Assembly: GCA_017467865.1 (NCBI GenBank)
Contig: JAFUKG010000041.1
Span: 1-59,295 of the forward strand
DNA length: 59,295 nt
Direction: 5' to 3'
Origin: Clostridia bacterium
Lineage (GTDB): Bacteria; Bacillota; Clostridia; Oscillospirales; SIG627
Shown here: one piece after another, positions 27,163-34,700 of the stretch
Layout of the letters: each line of letters opens with the position of its first letter
Position numbering within the stretch: the stretch's first letter is position 1
The notes under the pieces: generated by a model
Seen by the model: only the letters and a program-made list of their open reading frames with translations
What the model was told of the DNA's origin: nothing
The model's database searches: none
Translations under genes and position numbers: made by a program

Positions 27163-27804
27163 TTATTTCTTATTCGGATTATAGCTTATCCTCGACCACA
27201 TATAGACGATTATCTGTGCGGGAATTCCAAGAGAGAAGATGAGGATCACACTATAATTGAAGGCGAGGAGTGTAAAATAAATAACTGCAAGCACCGACCA
27301 TATGAGGAATGAGACAATGATAAAGTTTAGTCTCGGGTTAAACCATATGGAATTGAATACAAGCCATATAATAATAGATGCGGGAACTGCATATATAAAA
27401 GAAAGCCAATCGAGTTTGGGATTATCCATAACTATATTCACTGACACAAAGATGATAGTTGCAAGGAGAAGCACCGAAAAAATGCTTATTCCCATAATAA
27501 GATAGTGATTGAGGGTAGGATTATACTGAGGACGGACGGAAAGCTTCTCCATACGGGTAAGCTCCTTTTCCTCGGTTACAGGCTTCACGGGGTGCTCCTT
27601 TTCAACAAGGTAATCAAGGCTCACCTCAAAGATTGAAGCAATTTTACAAAGCACGGTTATGTCGGGGATAGACTCCCCTCTTTCCCATTTAGAAACCGCT
27701 TTATCGGAATAGCTGAGCTTTTCGGCAAGCTCTGTTTGTGTCATTCCTCGAAGAATTCTGAGTTCCGCAATGTTGGCTGATACGTTTTGTTTTATATCTT
27801 CCAT
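27163..27804 (-). CDS. XRE-type HTH regulator with membrane anchor
   Basis: A 213-residue protein. Residues 8-66 form a clear XRE helix-turn-helix (MTQTELAEKLSYSDKAVSKWERG). After a ~35-residue linker there are four membrane helices (~99-205). This 'HTH_3 plus membrane domain' type is common in Clostridia, and the members are thought to sense membrane state or act through their membrane part. No partner gene adjoins it on the same strand. Targets cannot be predicted. Confidence 0.85.
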   Translation of the reverse strand: MEDIKQNVSANIAELRILRGMTQTELAEKLSYSDKAVSKWERGESIPDITVLCKIASIFEVSLDYLVEKEHPVKPVTEEKELTRMEKLSVRPQYNPTLNHYLIMGISIFSVLLLATIIFVSVNIVMDNPKLDWLSFIYAVPASIIIWLVFNSIWFNPRLNFIIVSFLIWSVLAVIYFTLLAFNYSVILIFSLGIPAQIIVYMWSRISYNPNKK

Positions 27805-27983
27805 AAAAACCCTCTCAACGTAAATTCTACTGTTTTATTCTACCATAAAATGAAAATTTAATCAAGAGTTAATTTTTTTCTATATACAGCTACTTTTTCG
27901 CCTCTACCAATAGTAGAAGGCGAACTCTACCGCTCTACCGACCCCTCTTTACTAACAGTTTAGCAGTCGATAAGAGAAGTAGG

Positions 27984-28012
27984 TTGTCATTCTCCGGCGA
28001 TTTGTGTAAAAT
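27984..28012 (+). promoter_or_regulatory. Promoter of the GT8/acyltransferase operon
   Basis: TTGTCA (27984-27989), N17, TAAAAT (28007-28012), 38 bases before the first start. Upstream, the 27805-27983 stretch holds a small bulged hairpin (27899-27907 with 27913-27922) and a tandem CTCTACCG pair (27925-27940), possibly regulatory; no gene is visible in it. Confidence 0.5.
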
Positions 28013-28050
28013 CTTACAAGAGTGAAAAAATAAGATAAAGGCGGTGTGTG

Positions 28051-28845
28051 ATGAATATTCTTTATTCGGGAGACAGCGGAATAAGAGAGGGTATAATTAT
28101 GTCTGCTCTTTCTCTTGCCCGTTATTCTCACCCCCTCAACATATACATACTCACCTCCTTTTACAAAATGAAAGGCATTGACAGTGATTTTGCCCTAAGG
28201 CTCGAAGAAAAGCTGAAGGAAAAAAATCCGGAAAACAGAGTTACCCTCATCGACGTGACCGAGGAGTTCAAAAAGAATTTCCCCGTAAAGAACAGCCGTA
28301 CACGGTTTACTCCTGCCTGCATGCTCAGGCTTTTTGCCGACAAAATACCTTCTCTTCCCGACGAGATACTCTACCTTGACGCCGACGTTATCTGTACTGC
28401 ACCGCCTCATATCACCCTTGATATGGCAGGGGTGGAGGTAGCAGGCGTCCTTGACCGCTACGGTAAATATTTTTTCAGAAGATTTCCATTCAAAATGAGT
28501 TATATGAACTCGGGCGTTCTCTTCCTTAATCTCGATGAGATAAGGAAAACGGGGCTTTTTGAAAGGTGCCGTGAAAGGTGTAAGAAAAAGAAAATGTTTA
28601 TGCCCGACCAATCGGCGATAAACCGTGAGGTGAAGCGTAAGATACTCCTGCCAAGGCGCTTCAACGAGCAAAAGAGTGTGAGAGAGGACACGGTTTTCCG
28701 ACACTTTACCACCTGCTTTTCCTTGCGTGGCAAAATATCGGTAAAGCCTTGGCAGATAGAGAAAATGCACTCGGTTTTAAAGGAATACCGATTTGACGAC
28801 CTATACAGTGAGCTGAAAGAAAGCCAAAAGGAGATAATGAAATGA
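28051..28845 (+). CDS. Glycosyltransferase family 8 protein, first of a pair
   Basis: A 264-residue GT-A fold enzyme of the GT8 type. It begins with the nucleotide-sugar strand NILYSGDSGIREG, has the metal-binding DxD in YLDADVIC (~112-116), and the acceptor-side motif MNSGVLFLNLD. ATG 28051 is preferred to GTG 28048. It lacks a membrane segment, so it acts at the cytoplasmic face on an unknown acceptor with a UDP-sugar. It overlaps the next GT8 gene by 4 bases (ATGA). The pairing with two acyltransferases suggests a glycolipid or lipid-linked saccharide pathway. Confidence 0.85.
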   Translation: MNILYSGDSGIREGIIMSALSLARYSHPLNIYILTSFYKMKGIDSDFALRLEEKLKEKNPENRVTLIDVTEEFKKNFPVKNSRTRFTPACMLRLFADKIPSLPDEILYLDADVICTAPPHITLDMAGVEVAGVLDRYGKYFFRRFPFKMSYMNSGVLFLNLDEIRKTGLFERCRERCKKKKMFMPDQSAINREVKRKILLPRRFNEQKSVREDTVFRHFTTCFSLRGKISVKPWQIEKMHSVLKEYRFDDLYSELKESQKEIMK

Positions 28846-29792
28846 ATACAATACCCGTTTTTTTTACCATTGACAACAACTACGCCCCCTATCTTGCGGT
28901 GGCACTTAACTCCGCCATAAAGAATTCAAGCCCTGAGCGCAGCTACAAGGCATACGTTCTTCACGAAAAGGTATCCGAGGAAAATCAGAATAAAATAAAA
29001 GCTCTTGAAAAAGAGAACTTCAAGATAGAGTTTATTCCCATGACAAAGGGCTTTGACACCATAACCGACAGAATGTCTAACAGGCTTCGCTGCGACTATT
29101 TTACGCTGACTATCTACTTCAGGCTTTTTATTCCCGAAATGTTCCCCGACCTTGACCGTGCCATTTACATTGACAGCGACGTTATCGTAACCGACGACCT
29201 CGGAAAGCTTTTTGATACCGACCTTGGGGACTGTCTTATCGGTGCGTGCTCGGATTTGTCGGTGGCAAAGGTGCCTGAATTTGTTTACTATATGGAAGAG
29301 GGATTTGGCGTAAAGAAGGAAGAGTATATAAATTCGGGAGTACTCCTTATGAACCTTGCCCTTCTTCGTGAGAAGAACTTTACAAATCATTTTCTTTCCC
29401 TTCTTTCCACCTATCATTTTGACTGCATAGCACCCGACCAGGATTATCTCAACGCTATATGCCGTGGAAAAATAAAATATCTTGACTCACGCTGGGACGT
29501 TATGCCCGAAGAAAATACCCCCGAGAGGGAGGACACGGGTATCATTCACTACAACCTCTTCTCAAAGCCTTGGTGCTACGACAACGTGCAATATGACGCC
29601 CCCTTCTGGCATTACGCCTCGGACAGCGGTTTTATGGAAGAAATAAAGGAATATAAAGAAGGCTACACCGACGAAAATAAAGAGGCTGACAAAAAATGCA
29701 TCGAGCTTCTTTTGAAGCGAGGAAGTGAAATTCCAAAAAACGATATCACCTTCAAAAAAATTATTGAAAGCGGAGTAAAGGTTATTTTATGA
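28842..29792 (+). CDS. Glycosyltransferase family 8 protein, second of a pair
   Basis: A 316-residue GT8 enzyme with the classic FFTIDNNYAPYLAVALNSAI start, DxD in IYIDSDVIVTDD (~107-117), INSGVLLMNLALLRE, APDQDYLNA, and the His of IIHYNLFSKPW used for metal/UDP binding. It is closer to the LPS-type galactosyl/glucosyltransferases than the first one. Start and stop are both ATGA overlaps with neighbours. Donor and acceptor are unknown. Confidence 0.9.
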   Translation: MNTIPVFFTIDNNYAPYLAVALNSAIKNSSPERSYKAYVLHEKVSEENQNKIKALEKENFKIEFIPMTKGFDTITDRMSNRLRCDYFTLTIYFRLFIPEMFPDLDRAIYIDSDVIVTDDLGKLFDTDLGDCLIGACSDLSVAKVPEFVYYMEEGFGVKKEEYINSGVLLMNLALLREKNFTNHFLSLLSTYHFDCIAPDQDYLNAICRGKIKYLDSRWDVMPEENTPEREDTGIIHYNLFSKPWCYDNVQYDAPFWHYASDSGFMEEIKEYKEGYTDENKEADKKCIELLLKRGSEIPKNDITFKKIIESGVKVIL

Positions 29793-30604
29793 CAGACAGA
29801 GAAAAGGTCATCGAGAATATAAAAAAAGCGGTGTCCGACGGTGATTTTCACCGAAAGGTAGAGCTGAACGATCCTGTTCTCACAAGAGAAGAAAAGGATA
29901 AAATCGTATTCGGCTACTTAAAGAAAAGGAAAACGCTATCCTACAAAATAAAAAGCTTTACCGCTCGGAGAATGGCAAATGTCCTCACGTCGGCAATTAC
30001 AAAAACCACCGAAATAAAAGGTCTTGAAAAGCTTCAAAAAATTCACGGCGGTGCCATTGTAACCTCAAATCACTTCAGTCCCACCGAAAATACTGCGCCG
30101 CGGCTTTTGGCATGGCGCAAGGGTAAAAAAAGGCTGAACGTTGTGTGCGAGGAAACAAACCTTGCTATGTCAGGAATTATTGGCTTTCTTATGAACTATG
30201 CCGACACTATTCCCATTACAGACAATCTCCATTATATGCAAAAAAGCTTTACTCCCCTTTTAAAATCTCTTTTAGACAAGGGAGAGTACGTTCTAATCTA
30301 CCCCGAGCGTGAAATGTGGACGGGCTACCGAAAGCCGAGACCTCTTATGGAGGGGGCTTACTACTTTGCCTCCAAGCTTTCTGTCCCCATTGTCCCTTGC
30401 TTTGTGGAAATAAGAAAAGAAAAGGAGAAGGTAGTTCACACCCTTCACGTTCTCGACCCGCTCTTTCCCAACCCCGAAAAAAGTGTGAGTGAAAATTGCC
30501 GTGAACTTGCTTCAAGGGACTACGAAATGAAGGTGAAGGCTTACGAGGAAATATATAATAAAAAGCTTGACTATTCCTTTGAAGAGGAAGACGTTGTGAT
30601 ATGA
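29789..30604 (+). CDS. PlsC-like lysophospholipid acyltransferase, variant HX4E
   Basis: A 271-residue protein of the 1-acylglycerol-3-phosphate acyltransferase superfamily. Block I is SNHFSPTEN: the catalytic His is present, but the Asp of HX4D is Glu. Block III-like YPEREMWTGYRKPRP (with the PE.. motif) and block IV VPIVPCFVEI follow. The N-terminal ~75 residues are basic and amphipathic. It probably acylates a lipid intermediate at the membrane. It overlaps both neighbours by 4 bases. Whether it makes phosphatidic acid or modifies a glycolipid made by the GT8 genes is open. Confidence 0.75.
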   Translation: MTDREKVIENIKKAVSDGDFHRKVELNDPVLTREEKDKIVFGYLKKRKTLSYKIKSFTARRMANVLTSAITKTTEIKGLEKLQKIHGGAIVTSNHFSPTENTAPRLLAWRKGKKRLNVVCEETNLAMSGIIGFLMNYADTIPITDNLHYMQKSFTPLLKSLLDKGEYVLIYPEREMWTGYRKPRPLMEGAYYFASKLSVPIVPCFVEIRKEKEKVVHTLHVLDPLFPNPEKSVSENCRELASRDYEMKVKAYEEIYNKKLDYSFEEEDVVI

Positions 30605-31359
30605 AAAAGACGCGCTATTATTCTTCCTTTGAGGACGATTTCACCACAAATGCAGGGCAGGACTATACGATACCCGAAAGCTATAAGTATATAAGGGGCA
30701 CGGGATTTTTTACAAATGCGCTCTATTATTTTATTGCCCTCTTGGGTGCTATTTACTTAAAGCTTCATCTACATCTGAAAATTGTAGGGAAAGAAAAAAT
30801 AAAGAAGGGTGAGAACTACTTCATTTTCGGCAACCATACCCAGCCCATAGGAGACGTTTTTCTGCCTGCGCTTATCTCTTTTCCAAAGAGATTTTTCGCT
30901 ATTGTATCCCCTGCAAATTTAGGTATCCCCATTCTTGGAAAGCTCCTTCCCTTTATCGGAGCCATTCCCCTTCCCTCTTCTTTAAAGGCAATGCCGCGCT
31001 TTGCCTCAGCGCTGCATCAGAGATTCAGCGAAGGTTATCCCATCGCCGTATACCCCGAGGCACACGTGTGGGAGTATATGAAGGACGTTCGCCCCTTTTC
31101 GGATGGGTCCTTTCAGTTCCCAATTAAAGAAAATGCGCCCGTTTACTCCTTTACCTCTACCTACCAAAAAAGGCGCTTCTTGAAAAGACCGAGGATGACG
31201 GTTTTCATTGACGGACCCTTTTATCCGGACAACGCTCTTTCTTCAAGGCAAAGCCGTGCCGACCTTCACCGCAGGGTATATAATACCATGACCCAGCGAG
31301 CGGGGCTCAGCGACATCGAATATATTGCCTACCGTCCTATGGAGAAAAAAACTTTTTAA
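30601..31359 (+). CDS. PlsC-like acyltransferase, second copy
   Basis: A 252-residue relative of the preceding protein. One membrane helix lies at ~36-54. Block I reads GNHTQPIGD (His present, acidic residue one position further than HX4D), then VYPEAHVWEYMKDVRPF and APVYSFTSTYQ. The shared YPE..xW motif shows that the two acyltransferases are paralogues or members of one subfamily. It is the last gene of the operon. A T-rich tract but no hairpin follows, and the DAHP synthase promoter starts 17 bases downstream. Confidence 0.72.
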   Translation: MKKTRYYSSFEDDFTTNAGQDYTIPESYKYIRGTGFFTNALYYFIALLGAIYLKLHLHLKIVGKEKIKKGENYFIFGNHTQPIGDVFLPALISFPKRFFAIVSPANLGIPILGKLLPFIGAIPLPSSLKAMPRFASALHQRFSEGYPIAVYPEAHVWEYMKDVRPFSDGSFQFPIKENAPVYSFTSTYQKRRFLKRPRMTVFIDGPFYPDNALSSRQSRADLHRRVYNTMTQRAGLSDIEYIAYRPMEKKTF

Positions 31360-31375
31360 TTTTTTTTAAAACCTA

Positions 31376-31404
31376 TTGACAAAGGCTATGGTCAGTAGTA
31401 TAAT
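31376..31404 (+). promoter_or_regulatory. Consensus promoter of the DAHP synthase leader
   Basis: A perfect TTGACA (31376-31381), a 17-base spacer and a perfect TATAAT (31399-31404). Transcription would start near 31411, about 27 bases before the leader peptide ATG and about 204 bases before the DAHP synthase start. A perfect promoter with a long leader is typical of genes controlled after initiation. Confidence 0.9.
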
Positions 31405-31437
31405 TATGCACATCAAATGAATGAAAGGAAAAAACAG

Positions 31438-31536
31438 ATGTTCTCAACACTTTTTGCAGGCTTTTTCTTTTATTTTAGCGCAGTGTTTTTTTACTGTGCT
31501 TATTTCGGCGTGCAAAAGTTACCTGTGAGACGTTAA
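31438..31536 (+). CDS. Phe/Tyr-rich leader peptide of the DAHP synthase gene
   Basis: A 32-codon ORF with AAAGGA at 31424-31429 and ATG 31438. Twelve of 32 residues are aromatic: nine Phe (2, 6, 9, 10, 11, 13, 17, 18, 23) and three Tyr (12, 19, 22), including the run GFFFYF and VFFYCAYF; there is no Trp. The end (QKLPVRR) is polar and its codons 27-31 form the first strand of an antiterminator. This is the composition of an attenuation leader peptide such as that of E. coli pheA. Its likely function is to be translated as a sensor of charged tRNA-Phe/tRNA-Tyr, not to act as a protein. A small membrane peptide is the alternative reading. Confidence 0.85.
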   Translation: MFSTLFAGFFFYFSAVFFYCAYFGVQKLPVRR

Positions 31537-31595
31537 GTTTTTTGACTTTTAAATTTTTTCAGCCTCACTCGTAACTTCGGGTGAGGCTTATTTTT
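31516..31595 (+). promoter_or_regulatory. Transcription attenuator with mutually exclusive antiterminator and terminator
   Basis: Terminator: 31561-31571 pairs with 31578-31588 (11 bp, one G-U) followed by TATTTTT (31589-31595). Antiterminator: AAGTTAC (31516-31522) pairs with GTAACTT (31571-31577), and GTGAG (31525-31529) with CTCAC (31564-31568), separated by a 2x2 internal loop. It uses the 5' arm and loop of the terminator, so the two folds exclude each other. The first strand lies in the last codons of the leader peptide. A ribosome reaching the stop (31534-31536) would cover it and allow termination; one stalled at the aromatic codons would leave it free and allow read-through. There is no T-box sequence. 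Confidence 0.85.
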
Positions 31596-31614
31596 ATGAA
31601 AGAAGGACAAAACA

Positions 31615-32643
31615 ATGAGTATGATTTTTGAAAGAAAACTCCCTATTCCTCAGGAGGTAAAAGAGCTTTACCCCCTTTCTCACGACCTTGAAGCCATTGT
31701 GACAAAGAGGGCTTGTGAGCTTAAAAATATTTTCGCAGGCAAGACTGACAAGCTTGTGCTTGTTATCGGTCCTTGCTCGGCAGACAATGAGGATAGCGTC
31801 ATCGACTACATTTCAAGACTCCGCCAGGTTCAGGAAAAGGTAGAGGACAAAATATTCATCGTTCCGAGAATTTATACAAACAAGCCCCGTACCACAGGTG
31901 ACGGCTACAAGGGTATGCTTCATCAGCCCGACCCGAACCAAAAGCCCGATATGTACAAGGGAATTGTCGCTATCCGTGAGCTTCACATGAGAGCTCTCTC
32001 GGAGACGGGCTTCTCTTGTGCAGACGAGATGCTCTACCCCGAAAACTACCGCTACCTCAGCGACGTGCTTGGCTACGTTGCTATCGGAGCGCGTTCTGTT
32101 GAAAATCAGCAGCACCGTCTTGTTTCCAGCGGTATTGAGGTTCCCGTTGGTATGAAGAACCCCACAAGCGGTGACATTTCGGTTATGATGAACTCCATTA
32201 CCGCCGCTCAGCACAAGCACACCTTCATTTACAGAGGATGGGAAGTGCACTCCGAGGGAAACCCCTACGCTCACGCAATACTCAGAGGCTACGTAAACCG
32301 TCACGGTGAAGCAATCCCCAACTACCACTACGAGGACCTTTTGCACCTTTCCGAGACATATGCAAAAAGCGGTCTTGAAAATCCTGCCCTTATCGTTGAC
32401 ACTAACCACTCAAATTCGGGCAAAAAGTATCTTGAGCAGACAAGAATTGCAAAAGAGGTGCTTCACTCCTGCCGTCACAATCCCGATATAAAGAAGCTTG
32501 TAAAGGGCTTTATGATTGAAAGCTACATCGAGGACGGCGCTCAGAAGATTGGCGAAAACATCTGGGGCAAGTCAATCACCGACCCCTGCCTCGGCTGGGA
32601 AAAGACAGAAAGACTCATTCTCGATATGGCAGAGCTTTTATAA
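31615..32643 (+). CDS. aroF: 3-deoxy-7-phosphoheptulonate synthase (DAHP synthase, AroF/G type)
   Basis: A 342-residue type I, AroFGH-class DAHP synthase, of normal length. Motifs: LVIGPCSADN, PRIYTNKPRTTGDGYKG (PEP/E4P binding), CADEML, GARSVENQQHR and IVDTNHSNSGKK (metal and substrate residues). It joins PEP and erythrose-4-phosphate in the first step of the shikimate pathway to Phe, Tyr and Trp. ATG 31615 has AGAAGGA 7 bases upstream. It is a single-gene unit with its own leader-peptide attenuator. Control by Phe/Tyr supply is thus suggested at transcription; feedback inhibition cannot be judged from sequence. Confidence 0.95.
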   Translation: MSMIFERKLPIPQEVKELYPLSHDLEAIVTKRACELKNIFAGKTDKLVLVIGPCSADNEDSVIDYISRLRQVQEKVEDKIFIVPRIYTNKPRTTGDGYKGMLHQPDPNQKPDMYKGIVAIRELHMRALSETGFSCADEMLYPENYRYLSDVLGYVAIGARSVENQQHRLVSSGIEVPVGMKNPTSGDISVMMNSITAAQHKHTFIYRGWEVHSEGNPYAHAILRGYVNRHGEAIPNYHYEDLLHLSETYAKSGLENPALIVDTNHSNSGKKYLEQTRIAKEVLHSCRHNPDIKKLVKGFMIESYIEDGAQKIGENIWGKSITDPCLGWEKTERLILDMAELL

Positions 32644-32688
32644 TTCACTTGATATTTTTGCCGTTCCGGACAGTTTTGTGAAACTGAA

Positions 32689-32714
32689 GCATAGGGTACT
32701 TACCCTATGCTTTT
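32689..32714 (+). terminator. Terminator of the DAHP synthase gene
   Basis: GCATAGGG (32689-32696) pairs with CCCTATGC (32703-32710), followed by TTTT. Confidence 0.8.
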
Positions 32715-32749
32715 CTGTTATAGTTATGATATCGTAAATTCAATAAAGC

Positions 32750-32785
32750 AAAATCGTGCAGATTTTTGTCTGCACGATTTTTTAA
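32750..32785. terminator. Second, bidirectional terminator
   Basis: A 13-bp stem (32750-32762 with 32769-32781) and a T-rich loop with A/T-runs on both sides; it mainly serves the converging YgjV-like gene. Confidence 0.85.
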
Positions 32786-33318
32786 TTTTCTTTGGGTTTA
32801 CGTATATCAAATCTATAAATCGCAATAAGAAGGGAACCAAGCGTGAGGAAATCGCCGATTGCCGCTTCATAGCTACCAACGATACAGTTATAGGCTATCC
32901 AGAAGAAGCAGGATGGCAGAGTGATAAGCCTTAAAATACGCTCGTTTTTCATTCCGTAGGAAACGGTAGTGAGAATTTTAGGAATTACAGCCATAAGAGT
33001 TATGGGCCCTGCCCAGGAGCAAAAGCCGATGCATATGACAAAACCCGAGAAGATGATAATAAGAGGCAGAGTAGAGCGCTTTTTTTCAACGAATTTATAA
33101 AAGAGAAAATTTCTGAGGGCTGATATCAAGTCAAGAAAAGCCGCGGTATAAGCGGTAGGCCCTATCAAAAAATACTGTGCGGAAAAAGAAAGAACCTGAA
33201 AAGTTTTGCAAAGTATTATTCCTTTATGCTTTTTAAAAAGGAAAGAGCCTGCACCAAGTGACAAACCTAAAATTCCGAGCAATCTTATCAAAAAAAACAA
33301 AATGTCAACTCCCTTCAT
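32782..33318 (-). CDS. YgjV-like inner membrane protein
   Basis: A 178-residue protein with about six membrane helices. The segment FQVLSFSAQYFLIGPTAYTAAFLDLISALRN (shown here only as landmarks FSAQYFLIG and ISALRN) is typical of the YgjV family (bacterial inner membrane protein of unknown function). It ends inside the terminator at 32750-32785. No enzymatic residues are evident. Neighbours give no functional hint. Confidence 0.75.
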   Translation of the reverse strand: MKGVDILFFLIRLLGILGLSLGAGSFLFKKHKGIILCKTFQVLSFSAQYFLIGPTAYTAAFLDLISALRNFLFYKFVEKKRSTLPLIIIFSGFVICIGFCSWAGPITLMAVIPKILTTVSYGMKNERILRLITLPSCFFWIAYNCIVGSYEAAIGDFLTLGSLLIAIYRFDIRKPKEN

Positions 33319-33399
33319 TTTCTATATTGTAGCATATTTTGACAACCTCTGTAAATAATTAATTTATATAATTATTATAGAATTAAAGGAGTGATTTTT

Positions 33400-34350
33400 T
33401 TGTGTACTGCTATAAACACCAAAGGCTTCTTCGGGAGAAATCTTGATTGGGAAAGCGATTTTGGAGAAGAAGCCGTTGTTTTGCCAAGAAGCTTCCCTCT
33501 GTCCTTCAGACACACGAAAAAGCTTGACAGTCACTATGCAATAATGGGAATATCGAAAACGGTTGACGGATATCCCTTGTTTTTTGATGCTATGAATGAA
33601 AAGGGACTTGGGGCGGCGGGACTTAATTTTGTGGGGAATGCAGTTTATAACAGTGTTATGCCTACAAAAAGCAACGTGGCATCCTTTGAATTTATTCCCT
33701 ACGTTTTGACTCGTGCGAAAAGCGTTGCTGATGCAAGGGTGCTGTTGAAGGACGTCAATATTGTTTCCACCCCCTTTTCTCATAACCTTCCCCCATCACA
33801 GCTTCATTTTATAATTGCAGACGAAAAAGAAAGCATTACTGTGGAAAGCGTCAAGGAAGGACTCAAAGTATACCCTAATCCCGCAGGGGTGCTGACTAAC
33901 AATCCTCCCTTTCCCTATCAAATGAACCACCTGACCTATTATATGAATATTACAAATAAAAGTGCGGAAAACAGATTTTCAAAAAGCCTTGATTTGAAAG
34001 CGGTCTCGCGGGGAATGGGGGGTATGGGACTGCCGGGGGACACCTCTTCTCCCTCAAGATTTGTAAGAGCATCCTTCGTGAAAGAAAATTCTCCTGAGGA
34101 CTCTTTGTCTCAATTTTTTCACTTGCTCGCCTGCACCGAGCAGGTCCTTGGTGCTACCGAAGTAAATGAGGGCGAATTCGAGATGACCGAATACACCTCT
34201 GCCTACGACAGAAAAAGAAAATCTCTTTTTTATACCACCTATACAAATCGTCGTATTACGGAAATTAACACAAAAAAATATGACCTTGACGGTCATACTC
34301 TTTTGTTCTTCCCTTTAAGAAGAGATGAAGATATTTTTTGTGAAAACTAA
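33400..34350 (+). CDS. Choloylglycine hydrolase family protein (bile salt hydrolase-like, Ntn hydrolase)
   Basis: A 316-residue C59-family Ntn hydrolase. The start is TTG 33400, so that Cys2 becomes the N-terminal nucleophile after Met removal (MCTAINT), as in all known members; AAAGGAG lies 8 bases upstream. Other active-site features are present: FGRNLDW (Arg and Asp), GLNFVGNAVY (Asn), LTNNPPF (Asn) and GDTSSPSRFVRA (Arg). It should hydrolyse an amide such as glycine- or taurine-conjugated bile acids, or penicillin V; the two activities cannot be separated by eye. Cytosolic, no signal peptide. A TTGACA at 33339-33344 with TTTATA at 33363-33368 may be its promoter. It indicates a gut habitat. 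Confidence 0.88.
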   Translation: MCTAINTKGFFGRNLDWESDFGEEAVVLPRSFPLSFRHTKKLDSHYAIMGISKTVDGYPLFFDAMNEKGLGAAGLNFVGNAVYNSVMPTKSNVASFEFIPYVLTRAKSVADARVLLKDVNIVSTPFSHNLPPSQLHFIIADEKESITVESVKEGLKVYPNPAGVLTNNPPFPYQMNHLTYYMNITNKSAENRFSKSLDLKAVSRGMGGMGLPGDTSSPSRFVRASFVKENSPEDSLSQFFHLLACTEQVLGATEVNEGEFEMTEYTSAYDRKRKSLFYTTYTNRRITEINTKKYDLDGHTLLFFPLRRDEDIFCEN

Positions 34351-34359
34351 AGCTTTTCT

Positions 34360-34407
34360 TATGTTATAAATTATAACATATACATCAACTATTTCATAAT
34401 GTATACT
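34360..34407 (+). promoter_or_regulatory. 21-bp palindromic operator over the promoter of a small HTH gene
   Basis: TATGTTATAA-A-TTATAACATA (34360-34380) is a perfect palindrome. Its right end touches a -35-like TATACA (34379-34384), which is 17 bases before TATACT (34402-34407). The HTH gene starts at 34429. The layout suggests autoregulation by that protein or a relative. Confidence 0.55.
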
Positions 34408-34428
34408 CTTTTTGAAAGGAGTATTTTT

Positions 34429-34645
34429 ATGAAAGAATACGAAAGATTAGAACAAATCAGAAAAGAATATGGATATTCAATAAAATACATTTCCGTTTTA
34501 CTAAATGCAACACCTAAGCAAGTCAGAAAATGGGAAAAAGGTGAAAATAAAATGAAAGTAAGTAAATATAACCTTAGCAAAATTTTATAATCTTAGTATG
34601 GATTATATAGCAGGGTTAACAGATGAAAAAACTACTATTAAATAG
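34429..34645 (+). pseudogene. XRE-type HTH gene disrupted by a +1 frameshift
   Basis: ATG 34429 (AAAGGA 8 bases upstream) opens a 53-residue frame with an HTH core (YSIKYISVLLNATPKQVRKWEKG) that stops at 34588-34590. From 34586 the +1 frame continues the domain without a break: YNLSMDYIAGLTDEKTTIK, stop TAG 34643-34645. This is the usual end of an XRE domain ('..S.DYLAGLTD'). One extra T in the run 34583-34586 (ATTTTATAAT in place of ATTTATAAT) would explain it. It is either a recent pseudogene, a sequencing error, or programmed slippage. The DNA is more A/T-rich than its neighbours, which suggests foreign origin. Confidence 0.7.
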
Positions 34646-34660
34646 CTTATTGTTATAAAA

Positions 34661-34700
34661 CTTTTCACTTTTCACTCTTCACTATTCACTTTTCACCTTT
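34661..34700. repeat. Degenerate TTTTCAC tandem repeat
   Basis: About six imperfect copies of a 7-10 bp word (CTTTTCAC, TTTTCACT, CTTCACTA...) at the 3' end of the AraC gene; the last codons of that gene (MKGEK-stop) are written in this repeat. Similar GTGAAAAGTGAAAAG tracts are frequent between clostridial genes. Confidence 0.6.

Noticed and set aside
31411..31614. T-box or other riboswitch in the DAHP synthase leader
   Set aside because: No T-box sequence (TGGNACC-type) or known aptamer core is visible; the leader ORF plus alternative helices explain the region better.
34661..34700. CRISPR or iteron-like origin repeats
   Set aside because: The units are 7-10 bp, imperfect, without spacers, without DnaA boxes or a rep gene; a generic clostridial intergenic repeat is more likely.
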